Positions 16,387-25,868 of a stretch of DNA of 39,062 bases are shown here, one piece after another. Position 1 is the stretch's first letter, and each line of letters starts with the position of its first letter. Position numbers and translations under genes: made by a program. Origin of the DNA: Clostridium chromiireducens (GTDB taxonomy: Bacteria; Bacillota; Clostridia; Clostridiales; Clostridiaceae); contig NZ_MZGT01000050.1 in the NCBI RefSeq assembly GCF_002029255.1, positions 1 to 39,062 of the forward strand, written 5' to 3'. The notes beneath the pieces were generated by a model, which saw only the letters and a list, made by a program, of their open reading frames with translations, was not told the DNA's origin and did not search any database.

Positions 16387-17232
16387 CTATAGTATGTTTA
16401 TCTCAATTAAATATCTATTAACTGCATTTTTCCATCCTGGTAACAAATTAAATCCATTTTGATTCAATTTTCTCTTTGACATTCTAGAATTAAAAGGTCT
16501 AATTGCCTTAGCCTCATATTCACTTGTTGGTATATGATTAACTTTACATGTTAATCTAGCTTGCTTCATAATTTCCTCTGCAAACTCTGCCCATGAGCAA
16601 AATCCTTCATTGGTTGCATTATAAACACCATATTTTTCGGAAGCAGCCATATCACACAAAAGTGGTGCTAAATCTGCAGTATATGTTGGACTTCCTATTT
16701 GATCACATACTACATTTAAACTCTCTTTTTCTTTTCCCAGTCTAAGCATAGTCTTAATGAAATTACTTCCATTAACACCAAATACCCAAGATATCCTCAC
16801 TATAAAATATTTATCTAATATTTCTTGTACTTTTAGCTCACCTTCATATTTTGTTTTACCATAAACAGAATGTGGTTCTATATTTCCATCTACTTCAAAA
16901 GGTTCATCACCTTTTCCACTAAACACATAATCTGTAGATATATAAATCATCTTAGTGTCTGTCTCTTTGCAAGCCTTTGCTATATTTTCTGTACCATTTA
17001 CATTTACCTTAAAACATAGTTCTTCTTCATCTTCCGCTCTATCTACTGCAGTATATGCTGCGCAATGTACAACACATTCAGGTCTCAAGCTTAAAATATA
17101 TTCATAAGTAGCATCACTATCTGTTATGTCCAAATCTTTTATATCAATTCCTAAACATTCTATATTTCTTTTTTTTAATTCCCTTACAACATCAAATCCC
17201 AACTGTCCATTTACTCCAGTAACTAAAATCAT
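16387..17232 (-). CDS. rmlD: dTDP-4-dehydrorhamnose reductase
   Basis: This is a 281-residue short-chain reductase of the RmlD family. It has the nucleotide motif LVTGVNGQLGFDV, VVHCAAYTAVDRAEDEE and the catalytic YISTDYVFSG with the YGKTKYEGE motif. It performs the last step of dTDP-L-rhamnose synthesis. The other three steps (rmlA, rmlC, rmlB) lie upstream in the same operon, so the set is complete. Length is normal and the frame is intact. Confidence 0.95.
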   Translation of the reverse strand: MILVTGVNGQLGFDVVRELKKRNIECLGIDIKDLDITDSDATYEYILSLRPECVVHCAAYTAVDRAEDEEELCFKVNVNGTENIAKACKETDTKMIYISTDYVFSGKGDEPFEVDGNIEPHSVYGKTKYEGELKVQEILDKYFIVRISWVFGVNGSNFIKTMLRLGKEKESLNVVCDQIGSPTYTADLAPLLCDMAASEKYGVYNATNEGFCSWAEFAEEIMKQARLTCKVNHIPTSEYEAKAIRPFNSRMSKRKLNQNGFNLLPGWKNAVNRYLIEINIL

Positions 17233-17272
17233 TTTTATTCTCCTTTATAATATGACTTTTACTTCTGAATTT

Positions 17273-18292
17273 TTATATTATTCCTTTTTGGGTTAACTTA
17301 ATAATAAATTTATATATACTATTAGGAATAAAAGGTAAAAAACATTCTATCAATATAGAAATCCTGTGGAACTTTCTATATTTTATCATAATCTTTAAAC
17401 AATCCAGTGACGGCTTAAAGAAATAACTTTTTCTTGCTTCCAGCCAAATCAAAGTATCATCTATAATTTTTTCAATTTCATTATTTGTAAATCTTTTTTT
17501 TAAAGATTCATATCTGTAAATAAACTCTTCTATTCTTTTCTGACAATAAGTTTTTTTATCATATACATCCTTTAAAATTCCAGTTTGATTAAAACTATGT
17601 TGCCTATATTTCACTAGTGGTTTATTTATAAACTCTATTTTTCCATTTATAGCAGCTATAATCGCTATCCACTGATCATGAATTAATGTATCCTCAAATG
17701 GAATAGCTTTTTGAGCGATCTCCTTTCTAACCATCATTGCACATCCGGTAACAAAATTAGTCATAAGCAAATCTTTTGCCAAATTATATCCTGATTTATA
17801 TACAATTCTCTTTCTTATATCTGTAATACTATCAGCTGTTTTATTTCCACTTTCATCAATTATTGAAAGATCACTGCATACAAGTGTAACCTCTTTTTCT
17901 TGTAACTTTTCTAACATTGATGATATTTTATTGTATTCCCAAATATCATCTTGATCGCAATATGCAAAAAAATCCCCCTTAGCTATTTTGGTAAGTTCTT
18001 CAAAAGCTTTATTTGAACCTTTATTTTCAATTCCTCGTATTAATTTATATGAAAACTTTGTAATATATTTTTTTATAATCTCCTCATTTATCTGGAAATC
18101 AGGGCAGTCATCATAAACTAACAGCTCAATATTTTCATATGTTTGTTCATTCAGCGAAATCAGCTGTTCTATAAGCCAATTATTATTTGGTTTATAGACA
18201 GCTAATAATATAGATACTAATGGCTTATATGTTGCTGTTGAAAACCTATCTGCTTCCATACATTTTCTCATAGTAACTTGCATATTCACCAC
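17273..18292 (-). CDS. GT2 family glycosyltransferase, rhamnosyltransferase-like
   Basis: The protein begins VSILLAVYKPNNNWLIEQL and contains LLVYDDCPD, GSNKAFEELTKIAKGDFFAYCDQDDIWE (QDD as DXD) and HDQWIAIIAA, all typical of GT2 enzymes near the rhamnan/rhamnosyltransferase group. The frame opens at 18292, overlapping rmlB by 47 bases. Later in-frame ATGs at 18283, 18271 and 18259 are equally or more plausible, and none has a strong ribosome binding site. Its place among the rml genes suggests that it uses dTDP-rhamnose. Confidence 0.82.
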   Translation of the reverse strand: MVNMQVTMRKCMEADRFSTATYKPLVSILLAVYKPNNNWLIEQLISLNEQTYENIELLVYDDCPDFQINEEIIKKYITKFSYKLIRGIENKGSNKAFEELTKIAKGDFFAYCDQDDIWEYNKISSMLEKLQEKEVTLVCSDLSIIDESGNKTADSITDIRKRIVYKSGYNLAKDLLMTNFVTGCAMMVRKEIAQKAIPFEDTLIHDQWIAIIAAINGKIEFINKPLVKYRQHSFNQTGILKDVYDKKTYCQKRIEEFIYRYESLKKRFTNNEIEKIIDDTLIWLEARKSYFFKPSLDCLKIMIKYRKFHRISILIECFLPFIPNSIYKFIIKLTQKGII

Positions 18293-19265
18293 TAATTATA
18301 TTTTCCCACCAAGATTTATTATCTAAATACCACTTAATGGTCTTTTTGATCCCTTCATCAAATGTTGTTGTTGGAAGCCATCCAAGTTCACTATGAATCT
18401 TTGTAGGATCTATAGCATAACGCATGTCATGACCTTTTCTATCTCCAACATATTTAATAAGTTCTTCTGATTTTCCTAATTCATGAATTATAGTTTTAAC
18501 AACTTCTAAATTTGTTCTTTCATTATGCCCACCAATATTATATACTTCACCAACTTTTCCATTGTGGATAATTAAATCTATTGCACTGCAATGGTCTTCA
18601 ACATATAACCAGTCACGCACATTTTCACCACTTCCATATACAGGTAATTCTTTATCATTCAATACATTTGCTATCATAAGAGGAATTAATTTCTCTGGAA
18701 AATGATATGGTCCATAATTATTAGAACAACGAGAAATTGTAGACGGAACATTAAAGGTTCTATAATATGCTCCAACTAAAAGATCTGCTGATGCTTTACT
18801 CGCAGAATATGGGCTTGATGTATGTAATGGTGTTTCTTCTGTAAAGAAAAGATCCGGTCTGTCTAAAGGCAAATCTCCATAAACTTCATCTGTAGATACT
18901 TGATGATATCTTTTTATACCATATTTTCTACAGGCATCAAGTAGTACTTGTGTCCCTATAACATTAGTTTTTAAGAATATTTCCGGATTTTCTATAGATC
19001 TATCTACATGGCTTTCTGCAGCAAAGTTTACTATAATATCTGGATTTTCCTTTTCAAACATTTCATAAACTGCTTCTCTATCAGCTATATCTATTTTATA
19101 AAAATTAAAATTAGAATTATCCTTAACTGATGCTAATGTTTCCATATTTCCGGCATAAGTTAAAGCATCCACACATATTATTTTATAATCATTATATTTT
19201 TTAAGTATATAATGTACAAAGTTTCCACCTATAAACCCCGCACCGCCTGTTACAACTATCTTCAT
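18246..19265 (-). CDS. rmlB: dTDP-glucose 4,6-dehydratase
   Basis: This is a 339-residue NAD-dependent dehydratase with TGGAGFIGGNFVHYI, VDALTYAGN, VSTDEVYGDL and SPYSASKASAD (Tyr-xxx-Lys). It converts dTDP-glucose to dTDP-4-keto-6-deoxyglucose, the branch point between rhamnose (RmlC/D) and the 3-amino sugar (FdtA/B) made by this operon. Length is normal. Confidence 0.96.
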   Translation of the reverse strand: MKIVVTGGAGFIGGNFVHYILKKYNDYKIICVDALTYAGNMETLASVKDNSNFNFYKIDIADREAVYEMFEKENPDIIVNFAAESHVDRSIENPEIFLKTNVIGTQVLLDACRKYGIKRYHQVSTDEVYGDLPLDRPDLFFTEETPLHTSSPYSASKASADLLVGAYYRTFNVPSTISRCSNNYGPYHFPEKLIPLMIANVLNDKELPVYGSGENVRDWLYVEDHCSAIDLIIHNGKVGEVYNIGGHNERTNLEVVKTIIHELGKSEELIKYVGDRKGHDMRYAIDPTKIHSELGWLPTTTFDEGIKKTIKWYLDNKSWWENIISGEYASYYEKMYGSR

Positions 19266-19341
19266 AACATACTCTCCTTAATATTCATATTATATTTATT
19301 AAATTATTTATATTCTTGGTTATACATTTTTAAAGTATACA

Positions 19342-19896
19342 TTAATTATCATTATATATAAAAGTACAATCGCTATCTTTAAGTAATGGTGCTTTTTTAT
19401 CTTTTTCTGAAAGAATTGGTTTTTCAATTCCCCATTCAACACCTATTTCCGGATCGCAATAACTTATGCTTCTATCACTTTCGTAATTGTAGTAATTATC
19501 AGTTTTATACACAAACTCCACATCATTTGTTAAAGTTAAAAAACCATGTCCAAACCCCCTTGGAATAAATAATTGCCTCCTATTTTCTGCCGAAAGTTCT
19601 ACTGCCACCCATTCCTTATATGTAGGTGATCCTTTTCTCAAATCCACAACAACATCAAGTACAGCTCCTCTTACACAGCGTACTAACTTTGCTTGGGCAT
19701 GTTCTCCATTTTGAAAATGAATTCCTCTAAGTATTCCTTTTTCTTTTGAATATGATTGGTTATCTTGCACAAAATCACAAGGTATTTCTGGAGTTTTGAT
19801 TTTAGAGTAGGTTTCCATAAACCATCCTCTTTCGTCCCCAAAAACTTGAGGTTCTAGTATATATACCCCTTTTAATTTTGTTTTTATTAATTTCAT
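19342..19896 (-). CDS. rmlC: dTDP-4-dehydrorhamnose 3,5-epimerase
   Basis: This is a 184-residue cupin with the RmlC signature: FGDERGWFMETYSK, FVQDNQSYSKEKGILRGIHF and RGFGHGFLTL. It epimerises C3 and C5 of dTDP-4-keto-6-deoxyglucose before RmlD acts. It lies between rmlA and rmlB, 35 bases from the first and 76 from the second. Confidence 0.95.
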   Translation of the reverse strand: MKLIKTKLKGVYILEPQVFGDERGWFMETYSKIKTPEIPCDFVQDNQSYSKEKGILRGIHFQNGEHAQAKLVRCVRGAVLDVVVDLRKGSPTYKEWVAVELSAENRRQLFIPRGFGHGFLTLTNDVEFVYKTDNYYNYESDRSISYCDPEIGVEWGIEKPILSEKDKKAPLLKDSDCTFIYNDN

Positions 19897-19931
19897 ATTT
19901 ACTCTCCTCTTTCAGTCAAACTGAATCACAA

Positions 19932-20834
19932 TTAATATACAATCTTTCCCATAGCAACATTTTTTAAGTGTTGTCCATATGGACTTTTCCCATATTCATC
20001 CGCACTCTCTAATAAAGTTTCCTTATCAATCCAACCATTTTTGTAGGAAATTTCCTCCAAACATGCTATTTTAAGGCCTTGCCTTGTTTCAATTACTTTT
20101 ACGTATTCAGATGCCTCCGTTAAACTATCTACAGTTCCTGTATCAAGCCATCCATATCCACGCCCGAGGGTTATTACATCCAATTGTCCATTTTCAAGAT
20201 AAATTTTATTTAAATCTGTAATTTCTAATTCTCCTCTTGGTGATGGTTTTAATAATTTTGCATATTCACATACTTTTTTATCATAAAAATACAACCCTGT
20301 AACTGCATAATTAGATTTTGGAACTGCTGGCTTTTCCTCTAAAGAAACAGCCTTTCCATCCTTATCAAATTCAACTACCCCGAAACGTTCTGGATCATCT
20401 ACGTAATAACCAAAAACTGTTGCTCGTCCTTCATTTTCTACTGCTTTTTTTAAATGTTTAGTTAATCCATTTCCATGGAATATATTATCTCCAAGTATCA
20501 TTGCACAATTGTCTTTTCCTATAAATTCTTCACCTAATAAAAAAGCTTGAGCTAGTCCATCTGGAGATGGTTGCTTCTTATAGGATAAATTTATTCCATA
20601 TCTTGAACCGTCACCTAATAACTTTTCAAAATTAGGTAAATCCTTAGGTGTTGAAATTATCAATATATCCTTAATTCCAGCTAACATTAATGTTGATAAT
20701 GGATAATAAATCATTGGCTTGTCATATACAGGCAAAAGTTGCTTTGAAGTCACCATAGTTAAAGGATAGAGTCTTGTCCCACTTCCACCTGCTAGTATTA
20801 TACCCTTTGTCAAATTCACCACTTCTTTCCACAT
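19932..20834 (-). CDS. rmlA: Glucose-1-phosphate thymidylyltransferase
   Basis: This is the first gene of the operon. It has the nucleotidyltransferase start [36 protein letters not shown] and the short RmlA form GDNIFHGNG. It makes dTDP-glucose. The frame opens at ATG 20834 with no ribosome binding site. The true start is more likely the GTG at 20819 or the TTG at 20813, giving the usual [11 protein letters not shown] or TKGIILAGG beginning and about 293-295 residues. Confidence 0.94.
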   Translation of the reverse strand: MWKEVVNLTKGIILAGGSGTRLYPLTMVTSKQLLPVYDKPMIYYPLSTLMLAGIKDILIISTPKDLPNFEKLLGDGSRYGINLSYKKQPSPDGLAQAFLLGEEFIGKDNCAMILGDNIFHGNGLTKHLKKAVENEGRATVFGYYVDDPERFGVVEFDKDGKAVSLEEKPAVPKSNYAVTGLYFYDKKVCEYAKLLKPSPRGELEITDLNKIYLENGQLDVITLGRGYGWLDTGTVDSLTEASEYVKVIETRQGLKIACLEEISYKNGWIDKETLLESADEYGKSPYGQHLKNVAMGKIVY

Positions 20835-20916
20835 TTTCTAATTTATAAAACCTATAATAATATCTAAAATACATCTAATCTTTTATTAAGAGCTCATTTA
20901 TCAATTTATCTTATAA

Positions 20917-20947
20917 ATTATACATTATTTTCGCATTCCAGCTTCAA
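20917..20947 (-). promoter_or_regulatory. Candidate promoter of the polysaccharide operon
   Basis: On the minus strand TTGAAG (20942-20947) and TATAAT (20917-20922) are separated by 19 bases. That spacing is longer than ideal, but the -10 is perfect and lies about 80 bases before rmlA. No better pair is visible in the gap 20835-21207. Confidence 0.35.
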
Positions 20948-21063
20948 TTTTATCATATTATGGCAGATAAATAAATAAATTCACAATATTAAATGTTGGT
21001 AGTTATTTCAGTTAGTGCATAATTTTTTATATAGATGAAACTATCCTTATAGCTTATGCTTTA

Positions 21064-21092
21064 TTGCAAATTTATGTATAAAATGATATTAT
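21064..21092 (+). promoter_or_regulatory. Candidate promoter of the sugar-transferase operon
   Basis: TTGCAA (21064-21069) and TATTAT (21087-21092) are spaced by 17 bases and lie about 115 bases before the gene at 21208. Confidence 0.45.
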
Positions 21093-21101
21093 ACATCTGA
21101 T

Positions 21102-21135
21102 ATACTCATTATTTCTCGGAATTATTAATGAGTAT
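21102..21135 (+). promoter_or_regulatory. Leader inverted repeat (stem-loop or operator)
   Basis: Perfect 10-base arms ATACTCATTA (21102-21111) and TAATGAGTAT (21126-21135) surround a 14-base loop. The element lies just downstream of the candidate promoter, in the untranslated leader of the sugar-transferase gene. It is not followed by a T run, so an operator or an RNA stem-loop is more likely than a terminator. Confidence 0.45.
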
Positions 21136-21207
21136 GTTAAAAGTACCTTTTAATATAAATTCTTTTTAACTTGTCAATTCACAATTATAATATAAAGGAT
21201 GATATAA

Positions 21208-22629
21208 ATGATTAAGGAGAATCAAAGTTTATTAAACAAAATTAATGCTATAACAGATATTGTTATTTTATTTATATCGATGACTTTCGCGTATTTAATT
21301 CGTTTTTATATTTTTTCACCTGATACAGATTACATTAAGTTAACTACATATATTCAGTTTTCCATTTTAATAATCCCAATAAATCTAATTGTTTTTAATT
21401 TTTTTAACTTGTATCATTCTTTTAGAACAACGGCTTTTATTAAAGAATGTAGCCAAATAATAAAGGCTAATACATTACTCACAGCAGTTTTATTATCCTC
21501 ATATTTTGTTTTTAGACTAGTCGATATATCTAGATGGGTTATCGTCAACTTTTATTTCGTGAATATTACCTTAATTACCCTTAAAAGATTTGCTTTAAGA
21601 AAAGTTTTATCGAACATTAGAGCTAAAGGTTTAAATTTAAAGCATGTAGTTATTATTGGTGCAGGTGAAGTTGCAAATGAGTATTTGCAAGTTATTAAAA
21701 GTAACAAAACTTTTGGATATAGCTATTCTGGATATGTTGCAAATAATTCAGACTTCATTGGTGAAAAGCTTGGTAATTATGATGATTTATATAAGGTTTT
21801 AGATAAATATAAACCTGATGAAGTTGTTTGTGCCCTTGATATATCTGATGCAAAATATATTGAAAATGTAGTTTCTGATTGCGAGAAAAGCGGTACTAAA
21901 ATATCTATAATTCCTTTTTGTTATAAGTACATTCCAAGTCAGCCATATATAGATCAGATAGGAAACATTCCGCTTATTAACCTCAGAAGAATACCTTTAG
22001 ATAATTTAGGAAATGCTTTTATAAAAAGATCTATAGATGTTATTGCTTCTCTAATTTTAATAATATGTACAAGTCCTATTATGATACTTACTGCTATAAT
22101 TATCAAATTAACTTCTAAGGGGCCTGTTATATTTAAACAAAATCGTGTAGGTTTAAATAAAAAATTATTTACAATGTATAAGTTTAGATCAATGAATGTA
22201 AATGCTGAAGAAAATACAGGCTGGAGTACAAACAACGACCCTAGAAAAACTAAATTCGGTTCATTTATTCGTAAGTTTTCCATAGACGAATTGCCTCAAT
22301 TCATTAATGTGTTAAAAGGTGATATGAGTTTAGTAGGCCCTAGACCTGAACTTCCTCATTTTGTTGAGAACTTTAAAAACGAGATTCCGCTTTACATGGT
22401 AAAACACCAAGTTAAGCCTGGTATAACCGGACTTGCTCAAGTTAATGGTTATAGAGGTGATACATCAATTACTAAGAGAATCGAATTTGATATACATTAT
22501 ATTGAAAATTGGAATATACTAATGGATATAAGTATATTATTCAAAACTGTTTTCAAGGGACTTAAGAACAATGAGCAAATAATAAAAAGCAACACTGAAA
22601 CTATTAATGATAATGGAGTACAATTATGA
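21208..22629 (+). CDS. Polyprenyl glycosylphosphotransferase (initiating sugar transferase)
   Basis: This 473-residue protein belongs to the WbaP/CpsE-type group. It has several membrane segments in the first 130 residues, a cytoplasmic Rossmann-like region (HVVIIGAGEVANEYL), and from about residue 272 the bacterial sugar transferase domain with IKRSIDVIASL, FKQNRVGLNKKLF, MYKFRSM and LVGPRPELPHF. It transfers a sugar-1-phosphate to undecaprenyl phosphate and so begins polymer synthesis. AAGGATGAT serves as ribosome binding site. The stop overlaps the next gene by 4 bases. The sugar is not predictable. Confidence 0.92.
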   Translation: MIKENQSLLNKINAITDIVILFISMTFAYLIRFYIFSPDTDYIKLTTYIQFSILIIPINLIVFNFFNLYHSFRTTAFIKECSQIIKANTLLTAVLLSSYFVFRLVDISRWVIVNFYFVNITLITLKRFALRKVLSNIRAKGLNLKHVVIIGAGEVANEYLQVIKSNKTFGYSYSGYVANNSDFIGEKLGNYDDLYKVLDKYKPDEVVCALDISDAKYIENVVSDCEKSGTKISIIPFCYKYIPSQPYIDQIGNIPLINLRRIPLDNLGNAFIKRSIDVIASLILIICTSPIMILTAIIIKLTSKGPVIFKQNRVGLNKKLFTMYKFRSMNVNAEENTGWSTNNDPRKTKFGSFIRKFSIDELPQFINVLKGDMSLVGPRPELPHFVENFKNEIPLYMVKHQVKPGITGLAQVNGYRGDTSITKRIEFDIHYIENWNILMDISILFKTVFKGLKNNEQIIKSNTETINDNGVQL

Positions 22630-23762
22630 AGAAAATACTTTTTGTGGCCTCAACCTTATCTCATATAGAGAACTTTCATACTCCATACTTAAATGAATTT
22701 AATAAACAAGGGTATGTTGTACACGTTATGGGCAAACCAAATAACAAAGCTGAAATTTTATATGCTGATAAAATACTCCCCATTGCCTTTGAAAAAAATA
22801 TGTTTTCAGTTAAAAATATTGTTATAGCCTTTAAGATATCAAAAATAATTAAAGCAGAGAACTATGATATTATAAGTATTCACACTTCTCTCGCAGCTTT
22901 TTTTACAAGGCTTGGAATAATGTTATGTTTTAAAAAACCTAAGTTGGTTGTAAATACAGTTCATGGCTATTTATTTGATGATAAAACCTCTTTCCTAAAG
23001 AGATCTATTATGCTTTTAGCTGAGAAATTCACTAAATGTATTACGGATATAATAATAGTAATGAATTCTATAGATTATGATATTGCAAAAAAGCATAAGT
23101 TATATAAAGATAGCCTATATTTAATAAATGGAATGGGAATTGATACATCTTTGTTCCCTTCAATTTCTTATGAAAATAAAATTGATATTAGAAAAAAGTT
23201 CAATTTTTCAGAAGATGATTTTATTTTGGTTTATGTGGCTGAATTCTCAAAAAGAAAAAATCAAAAATTCTTGTTAGATTCAATTAACAAATTAGTTAAT
23301 GATGACTTAAAAAATATCAAATTACTTTTATTAGGTGACGGACAATTTTTAAATGAACTAAAAATTTATTCCAACACATTAGGTATTAGCGAGAACGTAA
23401 TTTTTACTGGTTACACACGGAATACTAAAGACTATTACCATATAGCCGATGTGTGTGTTTCTTCTAGTAGAAGTGAAGGGCTTCCCTTTAACATAATGGA
23501 AGCTATGTCTATCGGTCTTCCTATTGTTGCATCAAAAGTAAAAGGTCATACTAACTTAATTGTCCCAAAGGAAAATGGTTTTTTATTTGAGTATGATAAT
23601 ACAGATGAATTTTGTAATTACATTAAAACCATATATAACGATAAAAATCTACAGCATAATATGGGTACTAAAAGTAAACAGCTATGTAAAAATTATTCCT
23701 TAGAGGCAGTTTTACCTAATATTATTAATATTATCTGTAATGAGTATAAGTCACATTTATAG
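22626..23762 (+). CDS. GT4 family glycosyltransferase (CapM/EpsD-like)
   Basis: This 378-residue GT-B enzyme has an N-terminal ILFVASTLSHIENFHTPYL start, VNTVHGYLF in the acceptor half, VYVAEFSKRKNQKFLLDSI at the domain link, and the donor-site EX7E-type motif SRSEGLPFNIMEAM. Its start overlaps the initiating transferase by 4 bases, which suggests that it adds the second sugar. Confidence 0.88.
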   Translation: MKKILFVASTLSHIENFHTPYLNEFNKQGYVVHVMGKPNNKAEILYADKILPIAFEKNMFSVKNIVIAFKISKIIKAENYDIISIHTSLAAFFTRLGIMLCFKKPKLVVNTVHGYLFDDKTSFLKRSIMLLAEKFTKCITDIIIVMNSIDYDIAKKHKLYKDSLYLINGMGIDTSLFPSISYENKIDIRKKFNFSEDDFILVYVAEFSKRKNQKFLLDSINKLVNDDLKNIKLLLLGDGQFLNELKIYSNTLGISENVIFTGYTRNTKDYYHIADVCVSSSRSEGLPFNIMEAMSIGLPIVASKVKGHTNLIVPKENGFLFEYDNTDEFCNYIKTIYNDKNLQHNMGTKSKQLCKNYSLEAVLPNIINIICNEYKSHL

Positions 23763-23857
23763 AATGTGGCTTTCTTTGTTAATTGCAATAGATTATGCAG
23801 AGTGTTATAATATTACATATTTACAGCGATAAACTACAAAAATAACTATATTAGGAT

Positions 23858-25678
23858 GTGTGGAATTTGGAAAATATTAAAACTTTTTTTAAAAAGAAAA
23901 ATATCGATTTTTTCTTTCCAGTTGCGTTTATACTGGGAATTGTACCATTAATAGTTCGTATGTCACCCACAAATGCTGATCAAGACACCTTAAATATATT
24001 TGGTCAAGCTGCTCAATTTGAATTATTCTCACAAAAGAAAGCTTTTTTATTAATGATTTTTTCTATTATACTAATTGCTCTTTCTATAGTATATTTTAAA
24101 AAAATCTTTAAGAAAACAGATAAAATTGTTAATTCCATTTTAATTTTAGGAAGCATATTTTTAGTTTTCACTCTTCTTTCCTCAGTATTTTCAGCTCATA
24201 AACAAGTAGCTTTTTGGGGTATATATGATAGAGCTGAAGGTTTTATTACAATTGCCTGCTATTTCACTCTATTTATTTACTCAATTTATGCATTTAGAAC
24301 TACAAATGATTATAAGTGTATAATAATTCCTATGTTTATATTAGTAGGCATCAATGCATTTTTGGGGCTTTTTCAATATGTTGGACAAGACCTCATTAAA
24401 AGCGAATTAGGTTCTTTAATTGTAGGTGCTGATAAATTAAATTTATTATATGAAAAAGGTAAGTTATACGGAACCTTATTCCATTATAACTATGTAGGTA
24501 GTTTTGCTGCTATAGTATTACCTATACTTTTCGGCTTAACATTATTTGAAGATGAAGATATTATGTATAAAATAACGCTTGGAATTGCTTCTCTTCTTTC
24601 TGTATGGCTATTATTCGGAAGTACTTCTCGTGCTGGGATAATTGGTATTTCTGTAGCCGCTATTTTCGCTGTTATTATTTTTTGGAAATTAATCATTAAA
24701 AAGTGGAAACCTCTTGCAATATTTTTTATCACCATAATAGTGATTTCAGTAGGGCTAAATTTTGCAACAAAAGGTGCTATTTTCGAAAGAATTCCAGGTT
24801 TAATAACTGATACTTTTAGTGTTTTTAAAGATACAAGTGACTTTGATTACAGAGATCATACTCCCGTTAGAGATTTGAAATATACAGATAAAGATGTGCA
24901 AGTTGTATTACAAAATGAAACTCTAAAAATTTCATACGAAAACAATAATTATGTATTTAAAAATTCAAAGGATGAAATTATAGATTTCGTTAAAGGAGAT
25001 AAATTATATACAACAGCAAATGATACGTTTAAAAATATTACCTTCAAATTCGGAAAATTTGCCCCTGGGTCAACTAGAAATGATGGTCTACTATTAAATA
25101 TAGATGGAGCTCCAATATTTATGTTTGTTCTAAAAAATGATAATAGTATGCATCAAATAAATATAAATAGCAAAAAGGATATTGACATTGTGTATCCTGA
25201 AACCTTTGGTTTTAAAGGTAAAGAAAAGCTCGGTTCCATGAGAGGATATATTTGGTCAAGAGCAATTCCTCTGCTTAAAGATAATTTAATACTAGGTAGC
25301 GGCCCTGATACATTTGTTTTCAGATTCCCTCAAAATGATTTAATAGGGTTATATTATGCTTACGGAACTCCTAATACAATAGTAGATAAACCACATAACC
25401 TTTACTTACAAATAGCTCTAAATGAAGGTATTATCGCTTTAGTAGCTTTCTTAGGTATTATGATTATCTATATCATTGATAGCATAAAATTATATGCTTT
25501 GAAAAAAGATTATAATAAACCACAAATATTTGGTTCTTTAACTTCCTTAGGTGTTATCGGATATTTATTTGCTGGTATCTTCAATGATTCAGTTGTAAGC
25601 GTAGCTCCAATATTTTGGATAGTTTTAGGTGTTGGCGTTGCTCTTAACTATATGAATAGAAATAAACTTGTTAAATAA
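23858..25678 (+). CDS. O-antigen ligase/polymerase-like membrane protein
   Basis: This protein of about 600 residues has a hydrophobic N-terminal half (roughly ten membrane segments), the Wzy_C-type GSTSRAGIIGISVAA motif, an outside region of about 150 residues (about 320-460) and the DKPHNLYLQIALNEG motif before the last membrane segments. Members either polymerise repeat units (Wzy) or join finished polymer to an acceptor (WaaL). No flippase or chain-length regulator is seen here and an ABC exporter is adjacent, so a ligase role fits better. The start is uncertain: GTG 23858 is only 2 bases from AGGA, while TTG 23867 has AGGA at a better distance. Confidence 0.82.
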   Translation: MWNLENIKTFFKKKNIDFFFPVAFILGIVPLIVRMSPTNADQDTLNIFGQAAQFELFSQKKAFLLMIFSIILIALSIVYFKKIFKKTDKIVNSILILGSIFLVFTLLSSVFSAHKQVAFWGIYDRAEGFITIACYFTLFIYSIYAFRTTNDYKCIIIPMFILVGINAFLGLFQYVGQDLIKSELGSLIVGADKLNLLYEKGKLYGTLFHYNYVGSFAAIVLPILFGLTLFEDEDIMYKITLGIASLLSVWLLFGSTSRAGIIGISVAAIFAVIIFWKLIIKKWKPLAIFFITIIVISVGLNFATKGAIFERIPGLITDTFSVFKDTSDFDYRDHTPVRDLKYTDKDVQVVLQNETLKISYENNNYVFKNSKDEIIDFVKGDKLYTTANDTFKNITFKFGKFAPGSTRNDGLLLNIDGAPIFMFVLKNDNSMHQININSKKDIDIVYPETFGFKGKEKLGSMRGYIWSRAIPLLKDNLILGSGPDTFVFRFPQNDLIGLYYAYGTPNTIVDKPHNLYLQIALNEGIIALVAFLGIMIIYIIDSIKLYALKKDYNKPQIFGSLTSLGVIGYLFAGIFNDSVVSVAPIFWIVLGVGVALNYMNRNKLVK

Positions 25679-25714
25679 CAATTTACTTAATACATTAAAT
25701 AACTTAGTGTTAAT

Positions 25715-25753
25715 AAAAAATTACTGGAAACTTTTATTTCCAGTAATTTTTTT
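25715..25753. terminator. Rho-independent terminator
   Basis: The stem AAATTACTGGAAA (25718-25730) pairs perfectly with TTTCCAGTAATTT (25737-25749), followed by TTTT and preceded by an A run. It terminates the plus-strand operon and may work in both directions. Confidence 0.85.
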
Positions 25754-25782
25754 ATCACGGATACTAACCCTGACATTATAAA

Positions 25783-25822
25783 AACAGTAGATAATTTCTT
25801 TATACATAAACTATCTACTGTT
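25783..25822 (-). terminator. Terminator of the cell-wall protein gene at 25869
   Basis: AACAGTAGATA (25783-25793) pairs with TATCTACTGTT (25812-25822). On the minus strand the stem is followed by a short T run. It lies 47 bases after the stop of the gene that starts at 27257. Confidence 0.65.
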
Positions 25823-25868
25823 AAATTTGATTCTATATTCTTTTTATTATTGTCCAATTATATAATCT

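Noticed and set aside
21171..21191. TTGTCA and TATAAT just before the initiating transferase
   Set aside because: The spacing is only 9 bases and the -10 would touch the ribosome binding site, so it is unlikely to act as a promoter.
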